Source: Pedobacter ginsenosidimutans (lineage in GTDB: Bacteria > Bacteroidota > Bacteroidia > Sphingobacteriales > Sphingobacteriaceae). From it: a stretch of DNA of 64,000 nt. Positions 42,403 through 52,301 of this stretch are shown here, one piece after another (position 1 is the first letter of the stretch; every line of letters starts with the position of its first letter). The position numbers and the translations under genes are program-made. The notes under the pieces were generated by a model, which saw nothing but the letters and a program-made list of their open reading frames with translations, did no database searches and had not been told where the DNA came from. The DNA lies in assembly GCF_001442625.1 (NCBI RefSeq), contig NZ_LMZQ01000001.1, positions 310,001 to 374,000 on the forward strand, in the 5' to 3' direction.

Positions 42403-43521
42403 TTAAGCCCTTAGTTTGACCTTTTCTCCTGTTTTTACAGCCAGGTAGATGGCATCAATAATTTTAAGATCTTTCAAGCCTTCCTCACCGTTTACAGGAA
42501 CTACTGGTTTCTTATCTTCAAAAATAATAGTTGCCATTTCATCCATTTGTATAGTTTGGTGCGTAGTTGTGGGCTGCGTGAGTTCACCGTTATGTGTTCT
42601 ACCCTTAATTGGACCATAACCCGTAGAAGGTTGCATTTCTGCATATCCTTTGTCGCCACTCATAAAAAATCTATCCAGGTAATTAATGTTATAACTAGAC
42701 AAGCAGGAGGCTACCGCACCGCTCGGGAAACCCAATTGAAATTGTATGGTTTCATCTACACCTTCTTTAAACTTTACAGGGTCGGTCTTGGTTTCCTGAG
42801 CCGTTACCCAAACCGGCTCTTCACCCACCATATACCTTGCCCCGTTAATTGCATAAATTCCAATATCCATCATTGATCCACCGCCTGCGAGCGCTTTGTT
42901 TAATCGCCATTGCGAAGGGTCACCTATTTTAAAACCACATTGCCCCTGGAAAAACATAACTTTACCGAAGTCGCCCGCATTTCTCATTCGGATCACCTCC
43001 AGTGTCCGGGGTTCAAAATGCAACCTGTAGCCAACCAGTAACTTTACATTTGCTTTTTTACAAGCATCAAGCATCTCTTGTCCCTCTTTTGCATTCAATG
43101 CCATCGGTTTCTCGCATATGGCATGTTTTCCGGCTTTTGCTACCCGGATAACCTGACTATGGTGCAGTGCATTTGGCGTAATCACATAAATCGCATCTAT
43201 ATCCGGATTGTTTTTTACCTGATCGAAGTTGTCATAGTTATAACAATTCTTTTCCGGGATGTTGTACTTCGTTTGCCATTCTTTAATTTTTGAAGGCGTA
43301 CCGCTAATTACACCTACCAGCTTCGCCTTGGTACAGGCCTTCATCGCTTCTGCTACACGGGTGCCATATCCACCTAAACCCATGATGGCTACTCTGAGTA
43401 CCCTACCCTCGTAAGCTTGTTCAATTTGGTCAGGAACGTTCGCAAATGCCGATATCGATCCCAATTTTAGCATCAATGCTGATGCACCTATTTTTTGTAG
43501 AAAATCTCTTCTGGTATTCAT
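42403..43521 (-). CDS. Gfo/Idh/MocA-family oxidoreductase, probably Tat-exported
   Basis: 372 residues. The N-terminus MNTRRDFLQKIGASALMLKL is a Tat-like leader (RRxFLQK). The Rossmann domain begins RVAIMGLGGYGTRVAEAM (~45-62), with the family EKP motif in AICEKPMALNAKEG (~140), and the C-terminal substrate domain follows (GGGSMMDIGIYAINGARYMV). Related exported enzymes act on sugars or inositols with bound NAD(P). It is a single gene. A palindrome ATGTG-N6-CACAT lies 53 bp upstream of the start (43567-43582), of unknown meaning. Confidence 0.9.
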   Translation of the reverse strand: MNTRRDFLQKIGASALMLKLGSISAFANVPDQIEQAYEGRVLRVAIMGLGGYGTRVAEAMKACTKAKLVGVISGTPSKIKEWQTKYNIPEKNCYNYDNFDQVKNNPDIDAIYVITPNALHHSQVIRVAKAGKHAICEKPMALNAKEGQEMLDACKKANVKLLVGYRLHFEPRTLEVIRMRNAGDFGKVMFFQGQCGFKIGDPSQWRLNKALAGGGSMMDIGIYAINGARYMVGEEPVWVTAQETKTDPVKFKEGVDETIQFQLGFPSGAVASCLSSYNINYLDRFFMSGDKGYAEMQPSTGYGPIKGRTHNGELTQPTTTHQTIQMDEMATIIFEDKKPVVPVNGEEGLKDLKIIDAIYLAVKTGEKVKLRA

Positions 43522-43708
43522 ATTTATCCTGTGGCTATGTACCTATTCAGCAAAAATTTAAGCAATATGTGCAATTACACATCTTTTCCGCTTAATTAAC
43601 TGATTTACTTTATGATGCCTAACACCAACCAGTTACATTTAGTTTTCACGATATGCTAATTAGTAAGTTCAATAAGGATACCGACAAACGGTTTCCTCTG
43701 GCAGATTA

Positions 43709-44965
43709 TTAATTCAGTGCCTGATAAACCAGCACTTTATATTTGTCGCTGAGTTCACTATGTTTAAAGGGCCACTGCTGGAGGAATAAAAGGCCTGAAA
43801 GTTTTTCTTTTGGATCGGCCCAGTACGAGGTTGCGAAAAAACCTCCCCAGGAGATACTTCCTTCAGATAAGCCTAATTTGCCACTTCCCTTAGCTGTTGT
43901 AAGCTGAAAACCAATTCCGAACTTATCATCACCCAATGAAATATCCCCGATCTGGTTCCTGGTCATCACATCAACAGTATGCCTTGCCAGCAGTTGCTTA
44001 CCTTGATAATTCCCTTTATTGATAAACAATTGCAGGAAAGCAGCATAATCAGTTATGGTGGATACCAATCCGGCTCCACCTGCAAAATAGCCATTGTTAT
44101 TCACCGGGTAATTTATCGAACTACCCGGAAATGTACCATCAACCCATTTAACGGGCTTACGGGTCTTCGCATCTTCGGTATATGCAGTTACCAATCTGCC
44201 CCTTTTGATTTCAGGCAGATGAAAATAGGTATCGCTCATCCCCAGGGGAGCAAAGATTCTTTCGGCAAAGAACCTGTCTAAGGTCATGCCGGATGCTACT
44301 TCCACCAGCCTTCCCAAAACATCAATACTTAAACTATAGTTAAAACGTTCGCCAGGGTTATATTCAAGGGGCAGAGTGCCCAGTTTATTAACAGCATCAG
44401 CCAAAAGCTGCTGATGGTCCGAAAATCCGGCCTGTATACCAGCCTTGGCATAAATGGCCTGCATTTTGGCCGAACCGATCTGTGCATAACCTAATCCGGA
44501 AGTGTGCGTGAGCAGATCTCTGATGGTAATTTCGCGTTTAGCGGGCAGGGTGGTATAACTACTGTCCTTTTCGTTAAACTTATCGAGCACTTTGGGCCTG
44601 GCAAATGAGGGAATATATTTAGAAACCGGATCATCAAGCAGAAACTTTCCCTCCTCCCATAACATCATCACCGCTGTGCTGGTAATCGCTTTGGTTTGGG
44701 ATGCAATACGGAATATGGCATCTTTATGCATCGGCCTGCCTTTTTCTTTATCATCCATACCAAATGCTTTAAAATAGGCTGGCTTCCCATCTTTCATTAC
44801 CAGGCATACTGCCCCCACAATCCAGTTGCTATCGATGTAACTTTGAACCACACGGTCTATCCGGGCTAAACGCTCAGTATGAAAGGCACCGGAATGGACC
44901 GTTTGCTGTGCGTGCAGCGACAAACACATGGTGGTAATGGAGAGGAACAGGAATAAACGTTTCAT
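43709..44965 (-). CDS. Serine hydrolase of the class C beta-lactamase/esterase family
   Basis: 418 residues. The signal peptide ends at ~19 (SLHAQ). The active-site SxxK is Ser89-Gln-Thr-Lys92 (IASQTKAITSTA), followed by LLTHTSGLGYA and the tyrosine motif FNYSLSIDVLG. The C-terminal part has AGGAGLVSTITDYAAF. Such proteins are often esterases or D-amino-acid peptidases and not true beta-lactamases. It is the last gene of the region running from the acyl-CoA ligase through the TonB receptor but also has its own -7 box. Confidence 0.88.
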   Translation of the reverse strand: MKRLFLFLSITTMCLSLHAQQTVHSGAFHTERLARIDRVVQSYIDSNWIVGAVCLVMKDGKPAYFKAFGMDDKEKGRPMHKDAIFRIASQTKAITSTAVMMLWEEGKFLLDDPVSKYIPSFARPKVLDKFNEKDSSYTTLPAKREITIRDLLTHTSGLGYAQIGSAKMQAIYAKAGIQAGFSDHQQLLADAVNKLGTLPLEYNPGERFNYSLSIDVLGRLVEVASGMTLDRFFAERIFAPLGMSDTYFHLPEIKRGRLVTAYTEDAKTRKPVKWVDGTFPGSSINYPVNNNGYFAGGAGLVSTITDYAAFLQLFINKGNYQGKQLLARHTVDVMTRNQIGDISLGDDKFGIGFQLTTAKGSGKLGLSEGSISWGGFFATSYWADPKEKLSGLLFLQQWPFKHSELSDKYKVLVYQALN

Positions 44966-44985
44966 AAGACCGATATTATTAATAT

Positions 44986-44993
44986 CAAATATA
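44986..44993 (-). promoter_or_regulatory. -7 promoter box (TATATTTG) for the serine hydrolase
   Basis: An exact TAnnTTTG box on the minus strand, 20 bp upstream of the ATG at 44965 in the 37-bp gap after the TonB receptor gene. Some transcription may instead read through from upstream. Confidence 0.4.
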
Positions 44994-45002
44994 GCTAACT
45001 AA

Positions 45003-47882
45003 TTAAAACTTATACGAAGCAGTTAAGTAGTAGGCCCTTGGTGGGTTGGAAATGGTAAAATAAGGTGTATTATTGGCCACCGCAGCATCAAACTGTGCCT
45101 TGTTAAAGCTTCCTGCCCCGCTTAACTGTGTTAACAGGTTTCCTGGCCGGGCCCAGCTCATTACCTGATAATTATTGAACAGGTTATTGATGTTTGCGCT
45201 CAAAGTTATTTTACGCGTGAGGTTGTACCCTGCGCCGATATCAAAATTGGAGAAGGAAGGCAGGTAAAACACGTTAGGGGCGTTGGCCTGTCTTTTACCA
45301 AGATAAGACCAGGTGAGAAAAAGATAGAGTTTGTTATTGTGATAAGTGGGTGTAATGCGTGATATGATCCGCGCATTGTTATCTGTTTCGTTACCGGAAT
45401 AAGATATTTTAGTATCGTCTGCCATTCCAGGACCATTGGCTACCCAATATTCTGCCTCCACAATTTTGGAACGCTGAAAGGTTGCTACAGCCCTCAGGCT
45501 TAAGGTTTTGGTTAGGTTATAATCGCCTTCTATCTCTATCCCAAACGTGCGGTATTTGCTATACAGGGAGGGCGTGGTATAAAGTGTTGCGTCTGCGTTG
45601 GTAAAAATCGAACCGTTTGGCACTCCGCTTAACATGCTGTAAAAAGGCGTAATAAATAAATCGAGATCTTTCCTCCGGGCTTTCAGGCCAAGTTCTACCT
45701 GTTCGGTGGTACGTACTTCAGGATTTAGCAAGGCCACTGTTTCGGGTCTGTTGGCAGCAAAATATACATCCATATCCGGCGATTTTTTACCTCTTGAGTA
45801 ACGGGTGTATACGGCTGTATTGTCATTAAACTTGTAATTGAGTGCACCTGAAAAAGAGAAAGTATTTAATCTTTTTTCAAATTCTACCGAGCTGATACGA
45901 TCGAGCGTATTGTTATTGAAGAATGTTTTCGGATCATTATCGGTTCCGCCCTGTAAACCGGTTTTAAAGTAAGTACGCTGGTTATGCGCCTCTACTTTGG
46001 CTGTTTCGTACCTTCCTCCCCAATCAAAGGTCAGTTTATCGGTAAGGCTCCAGGTTTGGCTGAAGAAAAAGGCGTATTGTGCCTGCGTTACGTTAAAATC
46101 AAGAAAGCCGCCTGTGTCGCCGTTAGCCTGTGCAATTCCTTCAGCATTAGTCACCTGATGAAGTCCTGTGGTGCCCCCTAAGGTACTGCCCGTAAAGGTA
46201 AGATTTACGAGTTTGGGCCGGTTTTCGATGGTACCTAAAGCAACTCCGTTGATTCCGGAGAAGCGGTGGGCTTTCGATCTTCCATAGTACATCCCTGCGT
46301 TAAAGCTCATATTTTTAAGCTTTTTATTAACAGCAAACTGGTTGATAACCTCATTCACCTGGTTCTCATAACTGCCCAATACAGAAAAATAAAGAGAATG
46401 TGGGCTTACGCCCTGTCCTGGCAATACATCCTTAACGATCGTGTATGCCGGCAGACCGCCCGGTCCGGGAGCTGCATTGATGCTCATCAACTCAGCTCCG
46501 GTTTTGGCATCCTTGAACGAATAGTTTCCAAATCCAAGTCCGGTCATCCCTGAAAGCAGAAAATAACTGCTAAAATCTGTTCCGCTCATAATTGAGCCAT
46601 TTGTGGTACTGTAATTGATATCATTCCGGGAGTAGCGGAAAGCATTGCTGAGCGACCAGCCTTTGCCCAACTGCTGTTCCCACAAGGCTCCTATCGATTT
46701 ATATTTGCTTTCTACCACATTAGCCGGATTTAACGAGATATCGCCCCCTCCGATATATCGTGGGGAGGTAAAATCGAATTTAGGCATCAGGATCGTTGAA
46801 AATATATCGAATCCTTCACTTGGTTTTGGATCTGAGAAACTGTTGGTAGGCAGTAACTGGGCATATCCGTTTTTATCGTGAAGATATTTACCGATTATTT
46901 TTAGGGAACCTGTTTTATATTTTTTTAAAAGATTTGCCTTGATCTGTCCACCCTTATTAATGGGATAGCCCGGGTAGCGGCCAGTTTGGTCATAGCGGTA
47001 AAAACCACCGATATTGTAAAACCAGTTATCTTTGATCGGCCCGCCCAGGTCCAGATCAACGCGTGCGAGCGGATTACCGCCATCGCTTCCCTGAAAGCCA
47101 TATTTAGTTCTGAGTTCACCCTCAAAGGTATTACCTCCGGTTTTAGAAACATAATTAAAGATTCCCCCGGGCGCATTAGCCGCTGTAACAGAGGCTGTTC
47201 CGCCCCGTACGGCTTCCAAACGGGCCAGGGTTGCATCTGGCCTTAGGAAAAAATCGGGGCCATAACTGAAATAGGTAATGTTGGTTACCGGGATTCCATC
47301 TTCCTGCATCGAAACATATTCATACCCAAAACTTCCGTCTTGCGAACCTGCGGTGATGCCGCGTGAGGCAACACTGTTCCTGATTTCACCATTTGATGAA
47401 TTTACAAATACGCCTGGTGCATTTTTTAAAAGGTCGGCAGCACTTGCCGGTACAGTACGTTCAATCTGTGCACTGTTTAAGGTGGTGATTGCAACGGAAG
47501 CATCAATGCGTTTTCGCTTATCGAACATTCCGGTAACCACCACTTCATCCATAGTATTCACCGCTGTTGTCATCCTGATCACCGCTTTAGCGTTGGCTAA
47601 TAAAGCTATTTCCCGGGTGATAAAACCCAAAAAAGAAACGGTTGCAGTTTCCTTTGGGGCACTGATATTGGCAAAAACAAATTCACCGTTCTGGTCGGTA
47701 GTCGTGCTTCTTCCGGTTATTTTCAGTTTAATACTTGCACCGGGAATAGCATTTCCCTGCTCGTCGGTAACTTTACCTGAAAAAGTGTTGGTTTGAGCGT
47801 TGCATATACCAGCAAACAGCAACATGGCCAAAAGCATAAAAAGCTTACCGTAATTTAGATTGTTGTGTAATTTTCTTTTCAT
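45003..47882 (-). CDS. TonB-dependent outer-membrane receptor
   Basis: 959 residues. After a signal peptide (~1-30) comes a carboxypeptidase-like domain (TFSGKVTDEQGNAIPGASIK). The plug (~130-240) has SAADLLKNAPGVFVNSSNGE and GITAGSQDGS. A 22-strand barrel follows, ending RAYYLTASYKF with the terminal aromatic. The upstream TMDEVVVTGMF is a probable TonB-box region. No SusD partner is present, so a small ligand is likelier than a long glycan. It lies between an esterase gene (15 bp upstream) and a serine hydrolase. Confidence 0.93.
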   Translation of the reverse strand: MKRKLHNNLNYGKLFMLLAMLLFAGICNAQTNTFSGKVTDEQGNAIPGASIKLKITGRSTTTDQNGEFVFANISAPKETATVSFLGFITREIALLANAKAVIRMTTAVNTMDEVVVTGMFDKRKRIDASVAITTLNSAQIERTVPASAADLLKNAPGVFVNSSNGEIRNSVASRGITAGSQDGSFGYEYVSMQEDGIPVTNITYFSYGPDFFLRPDATLARLEAVRGGTASVTAANAPGGIFNYVSKTGGNTFEGELRTKYGFQGSDGGNPLARVDLDLGGPIKDNWFYNIGGFYRYDQTGRYPGYPINKGGQIKANLLKKYKTGSLKIIGKYLHDKNGYAQLLPTNSFSDPKPSEGFDIFSTILMPKFDFTSPRYIGGGDISLNPANVVESKYKSIGALWEQQLGKGWSLSNAFRYSRNDINYSTTNGSIMSGTDFSSYFLLSGMTGLGFGNYSFKDAKTGAELMSINAAPGPGGLPAYTIVKDVLPGQGVSPHSLYFSVLGSYENQVNEVINQFAVNKKLKNMSFNAGMYYGRSKAHRFSGINGVALGTIENRPKLVNLTFTGSTLGGTTGLHQVTNAEGIAQANGDTGGFLDFNVTQAQYAFFFSQTWSLTDKLTFDWGGRYETAKVEAHNQRTYFKTGLQGGTDNDPKTFFNNNTLDRISSVEFEKRLNTFSFSGALNYKFNDNTAVYTRYSRGKKSPDMDVYFAANRPETVALLNPEVRTTEQVELGLKARRKDLDLFITPFYSMLSGVPNGSIFTNADATLYTTPSLYSKYRTFGIEIEGDYNLTKTLSLRAVATFQRSKIVEAEYWVANGPGMADDTKISYSGNETDNNARIISRITPTYHNNKLYLFLTWSYLGKRQANAPNVFYLPSFSNFDIGAGYNLTRKITLSANINNLFNNYQVMSWARPGNLLTQLSGAGSFNKAQFDAAVANNTPYFTISNPPRAYYLTASYKF

Positions 47883-47897
47883 AACCGATAGTTTATA

Positions 47898-48926
47898 TTA
47901 TTGGTTAAGTAGTTTTTTTGCCATGTAGTAGAGTTCTGTATTTGCCCGTTCAGGAACAAAGCCATGAGGGTACCCAGCGTAATTGTGCAGCTCTGTAAAT
48001 ATTCCCGCATCAATAAGTCTTTGCGCATATAAGAGTGCCCCATCCCTCAAAGGATCGACGCCACAGGTTAAAATATAGGTTGGCGGCAGGCCCTTTAAAT
48101 TTTTGGTCAGCCCGGGCAATGCATGTTCAGGAACATTTTTATACTGTTTTTCGCCAAGATAATATTTTAGGTAGCGGGTCATGTCGGCTCCCTTAACACC
48201 GGGAATATTCCATAACTCCACTACTGATACATGGGTTGTATCCATATCTGCGGGAGGAAAAACCAGCAGTTGGGCCTTTATTTTCGGGCCTTTTTCTGCC
48301 CTGGCCTTAAGTACGATGCTTCCTGCAATTGCTGCTCCGGCACTTCCGCCGCCCACACCAACTTTAGCGGTGTCTATCCCATAAGTTTTTGCATTGGAAA
48401 TACCCCAGAGCAGGGTGGAATAACCATCATTCACCCCGGCCGGAAATACATGTTCCGGGGCAAGCCTGTAATCGACTGATATGACCACTACCTGCGAGCG
48501 GATACTCATTGTAGCGCAGGCCTGGTGGTCACTGGTAAGATTTCCCGCTATAAAACCACCGCCATGAAACCAAACCAGTAATGGAACATTCCCGTTGGCG
48601 TACTTTGGCCGGTAAACCCGTATGGGCACCAGCGGATCGCCTTTTTCCAGCCCTGGTATATTCAGGTCTGAGATTTCTACACTATCTGCGTTTTTAAGCT
48701 TAGGCGTTGGACGTGCCTTATCAGCTTTTCTTGCATTGGCAATAAAGGCACTATCAAGTTTTGAAACCGGCCCGAAGGCAAGTAACTTGATTTCCGGCGA
48801 TAAGCGGGTACTCACCTCTGCTGCAGTAAGGGGCCTCAATGTGTTTTTCTGTTTTTTTGTCTGCTGTGCGAAAACGGCCGTACATGCCATTAGCATGACC
48901 AGGGACAATGTGCTTAATCTGTTCAT
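47898..48926 (-). CDS. Alpha/beta hydrolase of the hormone-sensitive-lipase family, exported
   Basis: 342 residues with a signal peptide (ends at ~20, AVFAQ). HSL features: oxyanion HGGGFIAGN (~120), nucleophile in GGGSAGAAIAG (~195), acid in CGVDPLRDGALLYAQRL (~285) and catalytic His in GYPHGFVP (~320). Hydrolyses small esters. It is the gene between a second hydrolase (3 bp upstream) and the TonB receptor. Confidence 0.9.
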   Translation of the reverse strand: MNRLSTLSLVMLMACTAVFAQQTKKQKNTLRPLTAAEVSTRLSPEIKLLAFGPVSKLDSAFIANARKADKARPTPKLKNADSVEISDLNIPGLEKGDPLVPIRVYRPKYANGNVPLLVWFHGGGFIAGNLTSDHQACATMSIRSQVVVISVDYRLAPEHVFPAGVNDGYSTLLWGISNAKTYGIDTAKVGVGGGSAGAAIAGSIVLKARAEKGPKIKAQLLVFPPADMDTTHVSVVELWNIPGVKGADMTRYLKYYLGEKQYKNVPEHALPGLTKNLKGLPPTYILTCGVDPLRDGALLYAQRLIDAGIFTELHNYAGYPHGFVPERANTELYYMAKKLLNQ

Positions 48927-48929
48927 ATT

Positions 48930-49781
48930 TTATCTTTTTTGTCCGTATTTTTTGAGCCATGCAGCAGCTGCCTGGTATAATTTTAGCTTTTCCTGCGGTT
49001 TTTTATCCAGATCATGTGCCAGGCCTTCCACTTCAATAAATTTCACAGGAACATGCATACGCTGAAGTTTTTGGGCCAGCTGCTGCGACTGGATAACCTT
49101 TACCACCGGATCGATGGTTCCATGCGCAATGAAAGTAGGGATGTTTTTAACATGGGTATATGGACTTGCCAACGAAAAACTTGCCGGTACATGGCTAACA
49201 CCTGTAAAGCGGTCGCCAGTAATTTTTTCTACCAATCCTATCAGTCCTGCCTTTACACAATAATTCAGTGTAGCGGTATCAGTAAAGTTATTGGGGCCAC
49301 TGAAATCTACTATGGCATTTATTTTTCTTTGTGTGGTATACCCATACAAAAGTGCCAGATGTGCCCCCGAGCTAAAACCTGCCGTACTAAAACCATCCGT
49401 ACGGGTATTCCATTGACCGGCATGGTCTGCGCAATACTTTACCGCGCTATCTACATCCTCCATTATCTGTTTATAATGGACAGTAGAATCATTGGCATAC
49501 CTATGGTTAATATTAACTGAAGCAATACCTTGGCTAAGCAGGTACTGCTGAAAATCCCTGACATATTCCTTGCCGGCCTGCACCCATGCACCGCCATGGA
49601 TCAGGATCACAAAAGGTGTTTTGGGTGCCCGGCCCGGTGGAAGGTAAACATCCATGAGGTTACGTTCAAAACTTCCATATTTTACATCTTTGAGCTTTAC
49701 GGTATCTTGTTGTGCCATGGCATCCATTGATCCCAGCAGAAAGAAAATAAGCACTTTTATCAAAATGGGCTTTTTCATCAT
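48930..49781 (-). CDS. Alpha/beta hydrolase (BD-FAE/esterase-like), exported
   Basis: 283 residues. A leader of ~23 residues precedes VILIHGGAWVQAGKEY (oxyanion loop, ~60-75), the nucleophile elbow TAGFSSGAHLALLYG (~150), Asp in HGTIDPVVKV (~225) and His in EGLAHDLDKK (~258). It probably acts in the periplasm on an ester. The start shares a base with the acyl-CoA ligase stop (TAATG) and the end is 3 bp from the HSL-type gene. Confidence 0.88.
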   Translation of the reverse strand: MMKKPILIKVLIFFLLGSMDAMAQQDTVKLKDVKYGSFERNLMDVYLPPGRAPKTPFVILIHGGAWVQAGKEYVRDFQQYLLSQGIASVNINHRYANDSTVHYKQIMEDVDSAVKYCADHAGQWNTRTDGFSTAGFSSGAHLALLYGYTTQRKINAIVDFSGPNNFTDTATLNYCVKAGLIGLVEKITGDRFTGVSHVPASFSLASPYTHVKNIPTFIAHGTIDPVVKVIQSQQLAQKLQRMHVPVKFIEVEGLAHDLDKKPQEKLKLYQAAAAWLKKYGQKR

Positions 49782-51322
49782 TATAAATTATTTTTCAGTT
49801 CTTTTTTAAGCAGTTTTCCGGTAGCGGTTAAAGGCAATACCGCTCTGAATTCCACATAGCGGGGACACTTATAAGAGGCCAGCATCGCCCTGCACCAGTC
49901 GATAATCTCTCTTTCAGCAACCTGCTGGTTTTCTTTTAATACAATAAATGCTTTTACCTCTTCACCAAGTTTATCATCTGGCACGCCCACAACAGCGGCA
50001 AGTGATACTGCCGGATGCTTCATCATCACCTCTTCTACTTCTCTTGGATAAATATTCATCCCACCTCTGATGATCATATCTTTTAGTCTGTCAACAATGA
50101 AATAGAAGCCATCGCTATCTTTTATGGCAATATCACCAGAGTGCAGCCAGCCGTTGCGCAATACTTCCCGGGTTTCATCCGGCCTGCGGAAATAGCCTTT
50201 CATCACATTATGCCCTTTGTAGATTAGCTCTCCTTTTTCACCGTTTGCAACCTCTTGACCTTCCTGATCGATTATTTTTACGCAGACACCCCAAACCGGG
50301 GTTCCGATAGATCCGGGTTTGCGCCCGATCTTTGGATCGTTGAAGGTGACTACCGGGGAGCCTTCGCTCATCCCATATCCTTCCTGCACCTGAACACTGA
50401 ACCTTTGCTCAAAACCCTCAAGTACAGCCAGTGGCAGAGAAGCTCCGCCAGAAATGCAGATCCGCAAAGCATTCCCTACCTGCTGGTCGGTGATTTCGGG
50501 ATGGATATAGCTGGCCATTACCCAGTACATTGTGGGCACGCCTGCAAAGATGCTTACCTGATGTTTATTGATATTTTCGATAACATCTTTCGCATCAAAC
50601 CGAGGTAAAAGGATACCATGAGCTGCCCTGTAAAGGCCCGCATTCATCAACACCGTCATACCAAATACATGGAATAACGGAAGAACAATCAATTGGACGT
50701 CTGTTTGGGAAAGGGAAAACAATTCAGCCGAGAGAACGGCATTGCAATAAAGATTGATATGGGTAAGTTCTGCGCCTTTTGGCTTTCCTGTAGTTCCAGA
50801 TGTATAAATAATCACAGCCGTATCTTCTGCATCAGTAACGCAGCTATCAAAGTCTTCATCTTCTCCTGCCATCAGTTCAGCTAACGTATAACTTCTTTCC
50901 CCGGCAGGCTTGTTAGCACCGATCAAAACAAAATCCCTGCAGCCAGGTACCTCATCAAAAGCATTCCAGCCTAATTTCCCAACTGGCATTTCTGGAGTTC
51001 CTTCAAAACAAAAATAAAACGCTGCCTGGGAGTCTTGAAGGTGGTATTTTATTTCATCAGACTTAAGGAGGATATTCAATGGAACCATTACAGCACCTGT
51101 TTTTAGCACCGCATAATAAATAACGGGAAACCAGATGCAGTTTGGGCAAGTCATGGCTACCTTTTCACCTTCGCGGATGCCTAATTTTTTAAGTGCGTTG
51201 GCTAGCTGGTTGGCCATAACATTTACCTGGTGAAAAGTAAAATCAGTGCTGCCGGAGCTGAAAGCCGGACGGGTTCCGAATCTTGAGGCACTATCCTCCA
51301 AAAGCACAGATAAATTCAGCAT
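49781..51322 (-). CDS. Long-chain-type acyl-CoA ligase (AMP-binding)
   Basis: 513 residues of the ANL superfamily. P-loop IIYTSGTTGKPKGAELTH (~170-187), GYGMSEGSPVV (~315), GWLHSGDIA (~395) and DRLKDMIIRGGMNIYPREVE (~410-430), with the catalytic Lys in TATGKLLKKEL at the end. It activates a carboxylic acid to the CoA thioester in the cytoplasm. It is first of the operon with two exported esterases and a TonB receptor, so it may activate the acid released by those esterases. Preceded by a 14-bp direct repeat. Confidence 0.93.
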   Translation of the reverse strand: MLNLSVLLEDSASRFGTRPAFSSGSTDFTFHQVNVMANQLANALKKLGIREGEKVAMTCPNCIWFPVIYYAVLKTGAVMVPLNILLKSDEIKYHLQDSQAAFYFCFEGTPEMPVGKLGWNAFDEVPGCRDFVLIGANKPAGERSYTLAELMAGEDEDFDSCVTDAEDTAVIIYTSGTTGKPKGAELTHINLYCNAVLSAELFSLSQTDVQLIVLPLFHVFGMTVLMNAGLYRAAHGILLPRFDAKDVIENINKHQVSIFAGVPTMYWVMASYIHPEITDQQVGNALRICISGGASLPLAVLEGFEQRFSVQVQEGYGMSEGSPVVTFNDPKIGRKPGSIGTPVWGVCVKIIDQEGQEVANGEKGELIYKGHNVMKGYFRRPDETREVLRNGWLHSGDIAIKDSDGFYFIVDRLKDMIIRGGMNIYPREVEEVMMKHPAVSLAAVVGVPDDKLGEEVKAFIVLKENQQVAEREIIDWCRAMLASYKCPRYVEFRAVLPLTATGKLLKKELKNNL

Positions 51323-51392
51323 AAAAATAGTTGGTTAGCGGCAAGTTTTGCTTGCTGACATGAAACTAATTATTATGCATGCATTATAAAAA

Positions 51393-51427
51393 TCGAAACG
51401 GGAATTAATTCAGTCGAAACGGGAATT
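51393..51427. promoter_or_regulatory. Direct repeat TCGAAACGGGAATT x2 (probable AraC-type operator)
   Basis: The 14-bp word occurs at 51393-51406 and 51414-51427, exactly 21 bp apart (two helical turns), between the AraC gene stop and the acyl-CoA ligase start. Direct repeats of this spacing are typical AraC operators. The core AACGGGAA recurs at 52351-52358, 50 bp upstream of the AraC gene's ATG, hinting at autoregulation. Confidence 0.7.
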
Positions 51428-51428
51428 T

Positions 51429-52301
51429 CTATATTTTACCGTAATAACGCTTAAAAAGCATTTCGAAATACCTGATATTGGTATAGCCCAAGCTCCTGGC
51501 AGCTTCGGCAAGATCAACATGGTTTTCGGCAACCAATAGGTTTGCCATCTGGATTTTTTGTTGAATAATATATTGACGGATCGGGAGTCCGTATACTTTT
51601 TTAAAATCCCTTTTAAGATCACACTCATTCAGTCCAACCCAACGGCTCAGCTGTAAAACGCTTATTTCTGTGTCCATGTTAGACATGATCCGGGTATGTG
51701 CTTCCCTTATACTGTCCAGACGTCTTTGGGTAAGACCATCGCTATCAGCAGGTTCTATTTCCTTCTGACTTAAATGGCGGATCAGGTAATATATAAATTC
51801 CGTCAGCTTGGCGTCCAGAAGCATAGTATTGGAAAAGTCACGGGCGGAAATTTCAAAGAGCTGCTTGATGAGCTGTTTGACTTGAGGATGATGTGCACAG
51901 CTTTGAAACCGTCTGCTTAACTCCGTTATACCTCCTGTAAAGTATGCCTCCGGGATAAAAAACCGTATTCCATCAACACGGGTAATTTCCCAGCCAAATT
52001 TCTTAGCGCCTTCCAGCGCAGCGGAATGTAAGAGCTGGTCTTCATTGCTGATCCGAAAATCGATCAACCCTCGCTGTCCGACCGGATCGGGAGAATAAAA
52101 TTGTGTAGGTTCATTAAAATCCCAGATGCCACGAAAAAAATGGATATCGTTTTTGATAAAAACCTGAACAAATCCAGTCCCCATATGCTCTGGAAGGATA
52201 ATGCTCTTGGACGACCAGGTATCTCTTGAGGAAAAACCGTACTTCGTGGTCAGTTCCTGGAGATATTTCGTTGGGTCAGCGTAGGGCAATAACAACTGCA
52301 T
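51429..52301 (-). CDS. AraC-family transcriptional regulator
   Basis: 290 residues. The first ~185 residues are a variable sensor region without a clear family. The C-terminal ~100 residues have two helix-turn-helix units (ISVLQLSRWVGLNECDLKRD, then DLAEAARSLGYTNIRYFEML with FKRYYGKI). It is followed after 107 bp by the acyl-CoA ligase/esterase/TonB operon on the same strand, whose promoter carries a matched pair of direct repeats. It is thus the likely regulator of that operon, responding to its substrate or product. Confidence 0.9.
   Translation of the reverse strand: MQLLLPYADPTKYLQELTTKYGFSSRDTWSSKSIILPEHMGTGFVQVFIKNDIHFFRGIWDFNEPTQFYSPDPVGQRGLIDFRISNEDQLLHSAALEGAKKFGWEITRVDGIRFFIPEAYFTGGITELSRRFQSCAHHPQVKQLIKQLFEISARDFSNTMLLDAKLTEFIYYLIRHLSQKEIEPADSDGLTQRRLDSIREAHTRIMSNMDTEISVLQLSRWVGLNECDLKRDFKKVYGLPIRQYIIQQKIQMANLLVAENHVDLAEAARSLGYTNIRYFEMLFKRYYGKI

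Noticed and set aside
43567..43582. ATGTG-N6-CACAT palindrome upstream of the Gfo/Idh/MocA gene as a Crp site
   Set aside because: The spacing between TGTG and CACA is 6, not the 8 of a Crp site, and no -7 box is placed to match. It may be chance.
43709..44965. Calling the SxxK hydrolase an antibiotic-resistance beta-lactamase
   Set aside because: The YSL motif replaces the YxN of class C enzymes and the context is esterases and a CoA ligase, so an esterase role is likelier.
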